Shown here: in pieces, positions 1 through 10,814 of the stretch
Layout of the letters: each line of letters begins with the position of its first letter
Position numbering within the stretch: position 1 is the first letter of the stretch
Assembly (NCBI GenBank): GCA_038380435.1
Contig: JAWZYU010000034.1
Coordinates: forward strand, 37,262,901 to 37,326,900
Source: Ryuthela nishihirai
Lineage: Eukaryota > Arthropoda > Arachnida > Araneae > Heptathelidae
Length of the DNA: 64,000 nucleotides
Reading direction: 5' to 3'
The notes under the pieces: model-generated
The model's input: only the letters and a program-made list of their open reading frames with translations
What the model was told of the DNA's origin: nothing
Database searches by the model: none
Made by a program: the position numbers and the translations under genes

Positions 1-873
1 TAATGTTACCTACCTGCACTGAAACTCTGAAATGTATTTTACATGGAAATGAAGTAAACAACTCAACCATACTGAGATAGTGATCTTGTATCTTTTGGCA
101 GCTCTTGACATTAATTTGACTAATAAGAATTAATATTTTTTAACAAAAATCCTAGGAAGAAGTTTTTTTTATTTCTTTGCCATTGTTTCTTTTCTCTGAA
201 GCTGAGTTACATGTAAAAAATTTGCATATACAAATCAAAACATAAACCATTGATCAAAATATAGTCATAATAAGAGAATAAAGTTAAAAATATGCCAATC
301 AGGGTAGCATTCTTGAATGTGTCCTCCAACCTATATTTCTTGTGGGAAATTTGTATCTGACTAACGCGATTTCACCTTACATTAATTTTTTGGAAAATCT
401 ATTGTGTTTGTCGGGAACTGGGGTACTATGATTAGAGAATGATTGGCAACATTGCTTGCTTACTTTCTACTACACTGGTGCTTAAAATTATAGTATAAGA
501 TCATATCTCAGAAAGTATGTGAGGGAATGGCACAAAATGTGATGTACATTGAGAATTAAGAGAAAAAATCTTTTTAAATGCATTTATGTCATTACATTAA
601 ACCTTGTCATAGCATTGAAAGATTACTTCAGCTGGCAAATTTTCATGGGGAATAATAGTATTGCGAGTGGCCATAGATTGATCAATGTAACCTTGTCCCC
701 AAAATTCAGTAATAAAAAACTTCAGATAAGTAGTAGAATTAAAGTAAGGATCTTAAAACAGTGCTATATCAATTAAATAAAATTTAATGTCAAAAATTTC
801 AATGTGGATTTGTTTTACAAAATCAATCTTACTTATCCTAAAGCATTTGAGTGCGCTTAGTTCACAAAGGGTA
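1..873. other. AT-rich intergenic DNA, no gene seen
   Basis: No long reading frame, recognisable repeat family or RNA gene was seen here. The short open frames are of the size expected by chance in AT-rich DNA. Confidence 0.6.
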
Positions 874-881
874 CCAGTTTA

Positions 882-1427
882 CAGGGCTGTGGAGTCAGCA
901 CACAAAAACTCCGACTCCTCAGTTTTTTTTCGATCTGACTCCTCTTTTTGAATTTGATGCTGTTGCTGGTGCATTTTTACCATAGCCGATAAAACCACTG
1001 ATTTATGCTTGACATAATTTTTCACCATCATCATTTTCTATCATACATTGACACATAAAACATTTCCCATCTGTGGTTATTGTAAAATATTCAAAAACTG
1101 CAAACTTGATTGAAACTCTCTTTGCCATTGATAAAAGGGGTTTTAGATTTGAAAATTTAACACTTATGAAATTTAGAAAGAACTTGAAATTAAATAAGCG
1201 TTAAAAAGCAGAAATATTTTCTGAAAAGAAAAAAATAATATTGGCATTAGTATCTGAAATAAAAAAACATCATGTTTATTATTTAAATGGTTTAACCACC
1301 TTAATTGCCATTGATGTCACACACAAAAGCATATTAAAATTTATATTGAGGTTGGAATTGGTAAAAATGTACCGACTCAGACTCCAGCAACACCAAAATT
1401 GCTTTCTACTCCAACTCCACAGCACTA
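882..1427. mobile_element. Non-autonomous hAT-like DNA transposon
   Basis: The left end reads CAGGGCTGTGGAGTC. The right end, read on the other strand, is TAGTGCTGTGGAGTTG, so the two ends form a terminal inverted repeat. Immediately outside lie CCAGTTTA (874-881) and CCGGTTTA (1428-1435), an 8-bp target duplication with one mismatch. An 8-bp duplication and a CAG-type end fit the hAT superfamily. The interior is AT-rich and contains repeated ACTCC-type motifs near both ends. It has no transposase, so it must have been moved by an enzyme encoded elsewhere. The family assignment rests only on the ends and the duplication. Confidence 0.7.
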
Positions 1428-2444
1428 CCGGTTTATTAATTAATTGGTCAGAGGTTTTGTCTAGTGCTCAATTTAGGGGGTCGTCTTTTTTAAGGGAGTT
1501 GAAAAACTAATCTCAAAAATAATTATTATAAAATATTTTAAATAAAAAATGACATTTAACATTAAATTATATTTAATTACAATATAAGTACTTTGAAAAC
1601 ATCAAATACAATGATTTTTGTAGACTAGTTATAGTTTAAACAAAAAGGCATTACTTTAAAAACATGATTAAAAAGACCTTGCTCTGAAAATAACTTAAAA
1701 TTCTCTAAATGGTTTAATGGAAAAAGGTTTTGTCTATGTATGTGATTCGAACCCATGTCTTTCCAAATGCATACCAGAGTATTCTACTGTTGAACTAATG
1801 CTTGCTCTGTCTATTTCTCCACTAATATGACTTATCACACTTCCCGTGATTTTGGTGCTGGACTTGATGCTATCTATGATATGGAATGGCAACTATTTCT
1901 TTTTATGTAAAGATATAAATAAATATGTCACTTAACGCTATTAACATTATTTGTCAGTGAAACTTTTTTCCACAAAACCATTCATCTTCCATTCATTCTT
2001 CTACTTCATCACCATGAGTTATCAATGACTTATGATGTACTGCAGAGAAGTCTATGAGTCAATGATTCTTGACATACAGTCAGCAGGATCTTTGAAATTC
2101 ATTCTCATAATGTAGGGAAGCTAAGAATGTGTCATGTGACATGGTGAACATGTTAAGCAGTTATAGAAAGTACAGAAGATTGTAATTTTCAATAAATCGA
2201 ACTTCTGAATACTGATGTGATTTTGGATTGTAACTTAATAATTTAAAATCTTATCATAGGTCTGCTTTTATGCAGCATATTATGTGTTGAGAGATTTTTG
2301 CATGAAGGTATGGAGTAGACCAGGCCCACCTTTGTTATGTAACATGCTACATTTGTAATAATGTAAATGTGTCGCACCCCACTATTCCATCAGGGGATCT
2401 AAGCCATGCAAGATGAAATGAATTTGAAGGAGCAAAAAAAAAAT

Positions 2445-2490
2445 CAGGTGTACCATTGACAAGATGGTAAGAGCTGTCATGGTACACCTG
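2445..2490. repeat. Short inverted repeat (hairpin)
   Basis: CAGGTGTACCATTGAC (2445-2460) is followed by GTCATGGTACACCTG (2476-2490). The second arm is the reverse complement of the first apart from one missing base. The loop is about 15 bases. It may be the residue of a small inverted-repeat element; no function can be assigned. Confidence 0.65.
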
Positions 2491-2837
2491 GCATTCCTGG
2501 AATATTTTTTTTCAGTGATGAAATTGATCAATCTTGTTTATGTAAGCCCTGTATACCTAATTTTTTGGAAGTTTCCTATCTGCATTCAGGTTTCTTTGAA
2601 TACTTTAAGATGAAATTTATTTTTTTTTTATCTTGTGAAGATTCCTCTGCAACATCAAATGTAAGAAGCTTTGCAGTATAGAAAAAATTTGAAGTTCTAG
2701 CTACAAGCAGAAAATTGGAGCTAAACCTTAAATAAAGTATGTATACTATTTAAAAAGTTTATATTTTAATTTTAATATTTATCAGTATTATATTTGGTAA
2801 AAACATTCGTTCAGGAATAGAGCATAATCTTTTCTTT

Positions 2838-2928
2838 CAGATAATCAGTGTTAAATTATATATATATAAGATTATATATTTAATATATAATTATATATAT
2901 TAAATTATATATATCAGATAATCAGTGT
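2838..2928. repeat. AT-rich repeat flanked by a direct duplication
   Basis: CAGATAATCAGTGT occurs at 2838-2851 and again at 2915-2928. The sequence between is almost entirely alternating A and T with several self-complementary TATATA tracts. This fits local slippage or an AT-microsatellite insertion. Confidence 0.7.
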
Positions 2929-3421
2929 AAAAAAGTACACAGGTACTAAAGAACAAGTGCAAAAATGCCTTAAACATATGTTTGTGAGATTTCAAATAGA
3001 TATTCATTTTTTGATTAATCTTTAAACCTTACAGTGCCACAACCTTGAAAATCAGGTTCACAAAGCTTGTACATATCTCCATGAACCAGAGATTCAGTCT
3101 TTTTGTATCTTACAAAAAATTAAAGTTTTAAAAAAATATTAAGGCTTGAATAAATTTTTTATATATATATATGTAAAATGGACATTTCAGATCACTAAAA
3201 TATGCTAATTTTTTCAGTTTATACCTCTTGATGACTCAGAAAATGTAAAGCCTTTTCTCTTGTTGAAATTGCTATTAGCATAGCCCTGATTACGCCTTTG
3301 CTGTAGCTGCTGTTCTGTATTTAGAACAGTCCCCCATAGCTGGCTGAGAGCTCCAGCAAGTTAATTTAGTTATTTAGTAAACATCTGAACCACATCATCA
3401 TCATCCTCAAGCAGCCATGGG

Positions 3422-4804
3422 CTACGGAGGTCCAACCAGACCGTGCAATTTAGTTCTCCAAGCAAGTCTATCCTGAGCTACATCTACTGCATCTGGCCAC
3501 TGCACACCAATTCTAACAAGATCCTGTTTGACATTGTCTGCCCACCGCATCCAAGGTCTCCCCTTCTTTCTGAGGCCTTTAGACACACTGTTCATAACCC
3601 TATTCGCCAATCTATAATTATTCATATGGGCAGCATGGCCAAACCAATGGAGTCTCTCTCTGCACAATATGCTGCTTAAAGGAGGTTGCAAACTCCTTTG
3701 CCTAACCTCATCATTAGTTACAAAGTTGAACCACCTAATGCCCAAGATACTGCGTAAGCATCTGGAATCAAAAGCATCAAGTTTCCTGTTATCTTGTTTG
3801 CGAAGTGTCCACGTTTCATTGCCATAACTAACCCTAGAAAGAACCAAACTACTATTTCTCCACACTCTTCCATAGATTCTTCCGGCAGCAATCCCTATTC
3901 ATCTGTTAATTTCATGCCGCACATCACCAGTATCTGTTACGTAGCTCCCAAGATAATTAAACTGTGACACCTGCTCAAGACTGCAACCATTCAGATTAAC
4001 TGAATCACAGCCTGCCTGGCCAATTTTCATCACTTTAATTTTCTCTCTGTTTATAACCAAACCTACCCTACTACCAGTCTCATGAACAGCTCGAATGAAA
4101 GAGTTCATCTCATCAACATCATTTGCCAAAAGGGCTAAATCATCAGCATAATCTAAATCAGAAATTTTCGTATCTCCAGTCCATTTAAGGCCAAAATCTT
4201 TCCCTTGAAGTGAATTTCGCATAACATAATCAATAACCAAGCTAAAGAGAAAAGGAGACAAAATGCACCCTTGTTGAACACCAGAAGTAATGCTAAACCA
4301 ATTGCTACAAGCCTTACCAACTCTCACATACGACTCAGTGTTATTATAGAGAGCTTTCATTATGTTAACTAACATGTCTGGTATACCATATGATTTCACA
4401 ATCAACCACAAATTATGACGATCAACAGAGTCGAAAGCCTTTTTGAAATCAACAAAGCTAGCAACCAAAGGTTTCTGAAACTCTAAACATTTCTCAAGAA
4501 TCTGCCTAAGTGAAAATATCTGATCCACACATCCCCTACCACTTCTGAATCCACATTGCTCATCACACAATTGACTGTCAACCAGATTCTTAATTATATT
4601 AAGCACAATCATGGAAAGAACTTTACCTGGAACAGAGAGTAGACTGATACCCCTATAGTTATCACAAGAACTGCGATCACCTTTTTTGAAAATAGGGATA
4701 ACAATAGCTCTGGTAAAATCCTTAGGAACCATGCATTTATCATAAAAGATATTAAGAATTTCAGTCATCCAAGTGGTAACCGAAACATTCCCAGCTCTAA
4801 GCAT
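3422..4804 (-). pseudogene. LINE reverse transcriptase domain and C-terminus
   Basis: The frame at 3899-4804 holds the reverse transcriptase. It has an IPIFKKGD entry motif, NYRGISLLSVPGK, the GFRSGRG finger motif, SFVDFKKAFDSVDR carrying the first catalytic Asp, SGVQQGCILSPFLF, and the core DLDYADDLALL with both Asp residues present. The domain runs from the fingers to the start of the thumb in 301 residues. A frame change or stop near 3870-3900 separates it from the C-terminal piece at 3422-3865, which holds YGNETWTLRKQ and a GHAAHM segment. In an intact element these would be one polypeptide that copies its RNA at the target nick. The YADD box is intact although the gene is broken. Confidence 0.85.
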
Positions 4805-4920
4805 TTCTGTAGTAATTTCATCTACCTCTGGGATTTACGAAGTTTAAGTTTAGAAACAGCCAAAATAACTTCAGATTGTGTTATAGGACCAACATTAAAG
4901 CCACCAATGCATCTATCATC

Positions 4921-4993
4921 ATTGCAAACAATGGGAATAGAACTGACTACATTGTTTAGTATTGCAAACAATGGGAATAGAACTGACTACATT
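4921..4993. repeat. 33-bp tandem duplication inside the LINE
   Basis: The 33 bases at 4921-4953 are repeated exactly at 4961-4993, separated by 7 bases. The unit begins ATTGCAAACAATGGGAATAG. The second copy runs into a stop codon in the LINE frame, so this duplication contributes to the break between the endonuclease and RT parts. The perfect identity suggests a recent event. Confidence 0.9.
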
Positions 4994-6418
4994 TAATCAC
5001 TGAAATGCTCAGCCCACCTAGCCATGACAGAATCCTCCCCTTCTATAACCTTACCTTGGTTATCCTTCAATCCCTGTATACCTGTCCGTTTTCTACCACA
5101 CAAAACATTAACTATCTGGTACAGCTCTCTGCTGTTGTGCTGTCTAACTGCTTCCTCGGCTTTGTCAGCCAAACCATCAAGCCAAAGATTCTTATCAGCA
5201 GCTAACTGATCTTTTACACGTTTATTAAGTTCTCTGTAATGCTTTCTATTAGGAATAGTAGGGTATTGATTAAGGACATTCCTGCAGTTCTTTCTTTCTG
5301 AAATAAGCTCAAGTGCCTTATCACTCAGATAATTCTGCCTCTTCTGCTCCTTTTTTCCTAAAAGAGTACTGTTAGTTTCCAAAAAAGCCTGTTTAAAATG
5401 ATCCCATTCTTCCTCAACTTCAGTAGTAAGCATACCATGACTGTCATAATGACTAAGTAACCTATCATGGTAAGCTTTGGCTTTAACTGGGTCTTTCAGA
5501 GCTTCAGTATTGAAAGTAAATTTTTTAACCCTAGCACAACACTTTTTAAGTTTAAGTTGCAAGACACTTTTAACAAGGTAATGGTCAGATCCAATTTCAG
5601 CTCCCCTATATGACCTGGTATTCCTAACAGAACTAGCCCATTTGCTGTTAATTAATATATAATCAATCATATTCATATGCAGCCCATCAGGTGAAACCTA
5701 TGTGTACTTATGTATGTCGCGGTGTTTGTAATAAGTGTTAGTTATTCTGAATCCATTGAGTTTACTTACCTGCAGGAGACGCTGGCCATTGCAGCTACCA
5801 ATACCAAAAGGGCCTATTACTCCTCCAAAAAGTTCAGAGTCAGTACCAGCTTTGGCATTGAAGTCACCAAGAACAAGGGTAATATCTCCTTTCTTGACAG
5901 AATTCAAAATATCCTGAAGTTGTTCATAAAACCTATCCTTCTCATCCTCATCGGCATCCTCAGTGGGGGCATAACAGCAGATAACATTCAGGTCTTTAAC
6001 GCTTGTCTGAAATTTAGCTGTAAGAAACCTTTCATTAATGCACTCATATCCTAGAAGAGCATCACTAGCGTGTCTGCTGAGAAGCACACCCACGCCTTGG
6101 TGATGCTTTTTGTCGTCCCTCCCTGAAAAAGAGAAATTTAAGATTATTTTTAAGAATCTGACCTTTATCTGTCCATCTGATCTCTTGCAAGCTGAGAATA
6201 TCTAAATTATAATGGTGGAATTCATGTGTGAGGACATCAAGAGAAAAAGCTCTGTGCAGAGTCCTCACATTCCAACTACCTATGGAGAGAAAATGGTTAG
6301 TGGGATGTTTAAAGAAACTATGTTTATTGAGAGAGGGAATGCCGACAATATCAAACAGCCCCCTAATCGCAGACATGGGGCAAAGACCTGTTCCCCCACC
6401 ACTAAAGGCTGAAGCCAT
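4993..6418 (-). pseudogene. LINE endonuclease domain, frame-broken
   Basis: Three frame pieces read in order on the minus strand. The first (6418-6065) contains IGSWNVRTLHRA and LQEIRW, which are the first endonuclease motifs. The second (6093-5698) contains CYAPTEDADEDEKDRFYEQL and then GDFNAKAGTDS, the catalytic GDFN motif. The third (5676-4993) contains MIDYILINSKW and IGSDHYLV, the SDH motif that ends the fold, followed by a helical linker towards the RT. These are the apurinic endonuclease-like motifs that nick the target in RTE, Jockey and L1 elements. The pieces are joined by frameshifts, so the protein is not made intact. Confidence 0.85.
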
Positions 6419-6899
6419 CTACACTGGAAGACTTCCAGTGTAGAATTTGACGATGCCAATAGAAGCAAAGAGTTCAGGTGCCTGCAATGACCTCTGCTCA
6501 GGATTATCCACCAGCTGATAAACATATCCTGTGAATCTATTCACTTGGGGCTGTCAACCCACAAACAAACAGAAAACACAGCAGAAGATTTTCCCTCCAC
6601 AGAAGCCCACCAGTGCAGCAAAATCAGGATCCATAATCAAGCTCAGAGCCATATATCTGTCCAGTCCAGTGGGTTTATATGGTCAGCACCAGGACCCTGT
6701 GTGGTTGACCATTCTCAGCAGGGTAGAAAAAAAAAAGTAGCCATAGTTGTCCAGATCAGTAGGCCACACTAATCTGGCAGCCCTCCCCTTCCATTCACTT
6801 CCACAAGAGAGTATCTCTTTTGAAAGGTACTAACGGTCTGCACCACGAGAAGGTGGGGTTGGACATTAGGTGCTAGGCCTGGCCGGTTCTATGCATCAT

Positions 6900-7265
6900 C
6901 ACAGGGGATTGGTCATAATCAAGAAAAAAAGGAAATGTCAACTGCCCTGTTAAAGTTGTAGATTCTGATCCACCAAAATCACCAAAAATATTCTACAGTA
7001 GAATAAATAAGATATGTAAATAGTGTTACTTTTTCGCTTTTTATTCAAATGTGATCAATAAATTTGTTGAAATGAAAGCAAGAAAAGTGTAATTAAAATA
7101 ATTATTTTCATTAAAAATATTTGCATATTTGCAATATTAATAAATATATAAAAATATTAAAATATATATATAATTTATTGATAAACTTTACTGTTATACC
7201 ATATTTATTTTCATTATTATTTCCATAAAAAATTAGGGGATATAGAAAGAAAACCCTGCACAAGG
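6900..7265. other. AT-rich spacer between two retroelement remnants
   Basis: The DNA is mostly A and T, including a (TA)n-like tract near 7140-7180. No gene is visible. An AAATTAGGGGATATA motif near 7230 resembles the arm of the palindrome at 35256. Confidence 0.5.
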
Positions 7266-7269
7266 CACA

Positions 7270-8332
7270 AGAAAGACTAGTTACAGTTCTGTTCCAGTGT
7301 CTTGGTTGCAGGTGGGAAAGGGCAAGGTCTTTATTTCAATAGCCTTGTAGACTATGATTCTGTAGTAAGTGAATGCACATGGTAACAGTGTGGCATGTTC
7401 CAGCCTATGATTTCTGTGTTGTATTGCCAGCTTGGCAGTGCCAGTCATTAGCTTGTTTTGACTGACACTTGTTTGATGCTCTGTGAACCTCTCCTGTAGT
7501 GAACATATGGTTTTTCCTATGTAATAGACAATGGGATTATGCATCAAATGTAGGGGAAATCTGTATGTGTCCATTTTTTTGAAGTAGGCTAAATATGTCT
7601 GTCCCTTTTTATAATTTTTAAATTTGGAGGTGGGTTGAAAACAATTTTGATATTTTGTGCCTTAAGTAAATTGCGGACTGATTCGGATAGAGCAGGAACA
7701 TAAGATATAGAACCAGCAAAGGTTTCCCACTTGGAGTCAGTGATTGGGATGAGAGCCGAATCTCTTCTATTGTCATTTCTATACTCTTTGATTAGTTTTT
7801 CAATTGTTGTTGATTTGGAAACCATGGGATTCAGCAATGGATTGAATGTTTTGAATTTCTTTTTTAAGCAAAGTTTAAGTATGCTCGTTTGATGATATGG
7901 TGAAGGCCCTATGGATGAGAGAACTGAATGTTGCAATTTTGTACACCCATGGGTTACATGAGTCCACACATATGATGGAGACTCATAGGTAGACTCATAG
8001 GAACATAGGTAGGCTTTTGGTATACTGATCTTGTCAAGGCTCTTGCATCACCTTTATGGATAAAAATATCTGAATAGGGGATGGCATTACTATTTTCCTC
8101 CTCCTTCATAAGATAGATGCTGTTGGCTGTATTGATGAGGCAGTTTAATTGTTCATTGCTGCCATTTCAAATTAAAAATGCATGATCAACATAATGACAC
8201 CAGAAGATGGGTAAAACTGCTGCCGAATTGAATAATTTGGTTTCATGGTCTTGAAGAATAATCTTGGACGGGATGCTGGAAAGGGTAGCCCATGGGGCCC
8301 CTGAGTTCTGCCTGAAGCTTTTGTTGCCAGAA
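7270..8332 (-). pseudogene. Penelope-like retroelement remnant
   Basis: On the minus strand the order is RT then GIY-YIG-like endonuclease, as in Penelope-like elements. Around 8332-8170 the frame reads SGAPWATLSS and then FWCHYVDHAFLI. This is the RT core with the second Asp of YVDD changed to His, followed by a stop. Further along is MKEEENSNAIPYSDIFIHKG. At 7589-7969 comes ISYVPALSESVRNLLKAQN, typical of the region after the RT. At 7281-7574, VYYIGKTICSLQERFTEHQ is a GIY-YIG-type start with the first Gly-Ile lost. Stops separate these pieces. The RT N-terminus is missing because the sequence abuts a Tc1 fragment at about 8333. The element is dead. Confidence 0.8.
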
Positions 8333-9312
8333 TGTGCAGGCCAATGAAGCAAAGAAAACTTGTTGGCATGTTTCTGGAGCCATTCAGTGACAATATGTGC
8401 CTTGTAAGCAGGTATTTTATCATGCTGAACATATCCATCTGAGTGAACTGTAGCCATATAGGGATTAACTTGGTCAGCAATGATGTTAAAATATTCCATA
8501 GCATTCAGATGTCCTTCAATGGGTATCAGGGAGTGTAATATGTTCCAGGAAAACATTCCCCACACCATCACACCACCACTGGCCTGTACTATTGACACCA
8601 GACAAGATGACTCCCTTGCCTCATGTTGCTTGTGCCAAATTCTGATCCATCAGCATGATTCAAAAGGAACCTTAATTCATCTGACCAGGCTACCTTTTTC
8701 CTGTCTTCAATGGTCCAGTGTCAGTGCTACTAAACCCACTGGAGACTCGCCTTCATGTTCTTCGCTGACAACATCAGCACTTGACAGGTTAGCAGTTGTA
8801 GCCCATTCATTGCAAGGTCTGATACATAGTGCATTCAGAGATGACCTTCTGCTCACCAGTGTTTATTTCTGCTGTGATTTGCAATATTTCTGCCTGATTT
8901 CCTGTGGCCTGTCTGTTTGCTTGCACAATTCTTACCAGTCTCCGACCACTCTGATCCATAAGCTGTTTTTGTCCACAGGATTGGTGATCACTGGTAGTCT
9001 TTTGCTTTTCGCACCATTCTCGATAAACTCTTGAAGCAGTTATGCGTGAAAAGCCCATGAGGATGACCTTTTGGGTGATGTTAGAACTGGCATGCCTAGC
9101 ATCAACTATCATGCCATGTTTCTCAGGCCACTCACTTTGCCCATTCTGACACTCAAACCAACTCGTAACTAATGTTCAAAGAGCTGATCTGCCTGATTTA
9201 TACCACACACACCATGATCATGTTATATTGTGTCTTAATCATGTTGTATTGTGTGGAATGAACCATTTTGTGATGAGGGGTGGTGTCCCTAATAAACTGG
9301 CATCTCAGTGTA
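8333..9312 (-). mobile_element. Tc1-like transposon, truncated at its 3' end
   Basis: The right end carries a terminal repeat read as GGTGTCCCTAATAAACTGG followed by CATCTCAGTGTA, ending at a TA. The same end sequence is found at 55755-55783. The minus strand codes for a helix-turn-helix region (residues around SRITASRVYREW at 8807-9112), a decayed middle, and SGGVMVWGMFSWN from the catalytic core. Coding stops matching Tc1 at LHWPA near 8333, just before the SPDLNP motif with the last catalytic Glu should appear. The other terminal repeat is absent. Frame breaks make it inactive. Confidence 0.8.
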
Positions 9313-9573
9313 TATAATGAATCATAACATAAATTTCCAAAACTTCTGTTAATTATTATTCATATATTTGCTAAATATTATATGCATGAATTTAAGGAAT
9401 GGGGAATATTCATTAAGGTTTTTTCACTGTAAAATTTGGGAAAAATCTCCCAGTTTTTGAAATTTTAGGGTTGGCATTTATGATAATATAAAAAAAAGCA
9501 ATATAATTTCACTGTTAAGGTAATAATGAAGGAAAATCTAATTTTTAAAGGATTCTATGTATTGTTTTACATA

Positions 9574-10814
9574 TACAGGTGTTTATCAAAATAATGAAAA
9601 CATGTACTGTTTGTGGAGAACATTTTATAAACAAGCTGTAGGGCCATCTGTTGCTTTCAGAACAGACACAACTCGGTGTTGAGTAGACTTATACAAGTCA
9701 TGCACATATGGTAATGGAATATGGGACCATTTTTCCTGTGAAATATGGCCCAACCATGCCAGTGATGCTGGAGGTGGAAAGTGTGATCTGACCTTGTGCT
9801 CCAGATATTCCCACAAATGTTCAATAATATTGAGGTGACCAGGGTAGCTGCTGTATCTCAACCTCATGTTCTACAAACCACAACTTGACACTTTTTGCAC
9901 AATGCACGGGTGCATTATCCACTTAAAACCAGGGGCAGTCATTAGGGAATATTGCCCGCAACATTTGGTTCAGGTGGTCCTCAAGAATGGATTCATACAT
10001 TGTGGATGTGACGCGACACTGCAGAATAGCTAATGGCCCTAAGGAATGCCATGATATGTCACCCCACAGCATTAGGGATCCACCTCCATGCTTCACAGTC
10101 GGAACCAAACAGTCGGGGTGGTATGCTTCTGCAGGCTTTTGCCAGACATACACTCAATCAGTGGTGGGAAACAATGTGTAACATGATTTAACAGACCAGG
10201 TGACATGTTGCCAGTTTTCAGCATCCCAGTTTTTATGTGCTTTGCACCACCTTACATATTTTGTTGCATTGATGTTTGTAATCAAAGGTTTGTGGAATGC
10301 AGCACGGCCATAAATAATGGCATAATGAAGTTCCTGACGAACTGTTATGAAATAAAAGGGGATCATTCCGACTGGTGTTCAATTCTGCTGCTATTTGCAA
10401 TGCTGTGGTCTTGTGCTTCCATTGTACAATCCATGCCAATGTTTGCCTATCCCTATCTTGCAACTTCATGTTAAAACCACAATTTGTATGTTTCGAGGCA
10501 ATACCTTCTCCTTTTTGATAGGTAGTCATAATCTTCAATACAGTTCCTTGTATTATACTTATTTCCACCTTCTGGTTACTGAAGCTCCTGTGCACCAATG
10601 ATCATGCCTTTTTAGAGGGCACTGAGATCTGACATTGTCAACAATTACACCACAACAGTTGTTGCACCTGTGGCACTGCTACGTGATAGCTGACATCGTA
10701 CTTTTTCCCTTTATATACCTCACATCACGGGCGACATCTCTGTGATATGCTTATGGTGCATTGTATGTACTCCAGTCACCATCAGTGTTTCCATTATTTT
10801 GAAAAAACCTTGTA
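9574..10814 (-). mobile_element. Tc1-like transposon with both ends, decayed
   Basis: The left end CAGGTGTTTATCAAAATAAT (9576 on) and the right end CAAGGTTTTTTCAAAATAAT (minus strand, from about 10812) form imperfect terminal inverted repeats. Both abut TA, the Tc1/mariner target. The minus-strand coding order fits a complete transposase of about 1.2 kb. It starts with a helix-turn-helix region near 10598-10400. WCKAHKNWDAENWQHVTWS then leads to a degraded first catalytic site. Next come GGGSLMLWGDISW at 9923-10153 and PGHLNIIEHLWEYLE at 9625-9867, which holds the final Glu. Several stops and frameshifts separate the pieces. Confidence 0.85.

Larger units (their letters stand above)
1436..3391. 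other. AT-rich intergenic DNA, no gene seen
   Basis: There is no coding potential beyond chance open frames. The stretch contains a short inverted repeat and an AT-rich duplication, listed separately. Confidence 0.55.
3392..6900 (-). mobile_element. RTE-like non-LTR retrotransposon, broken
   Basis: Read on the minus strand, this is a LINE with an apurinic-type endonuclease domain, then a reverse transcriptase, then a short cysteine-poor C-terminal region. It ends in a short (GAT)n tail at 3392-3405. The order EN-RT, the YADD catalytic box, a C-terminal motif of the type YGNETWTLRKQ, and the simple-repeat tail are typical of the RTE group. Its ORF is often named craniofacial development protein 2-like in databases, which must not be confused with the host CFDP1 gene at 35997. 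The reading frame is interrupted at least near 3870-3900, 4805-4990, 5680-5700 and 6065-6120, so it cannot encode an active protein. The 5' boundary near 6900 is an estimate. A second 3' stub of the same family lies at 61149. Confidence 0.85.

Noticed and set aside
3899..4804. A functional reverse transcriptase gene because YADD is intact
   Set aside because: The frame is broken on both sides and lacks the endonuclease in frame.
4921..4993. A CRISPR-like or satellite array
   Set aside because: Only two units are present; it is a single tandem duplication.
7281..7574. An independent GIY-YIG nuclease gene
   Set aside because: The adjoining RT remnant and the order of motifs fit a Penelope-like element; the frame has no proper start or full domain.
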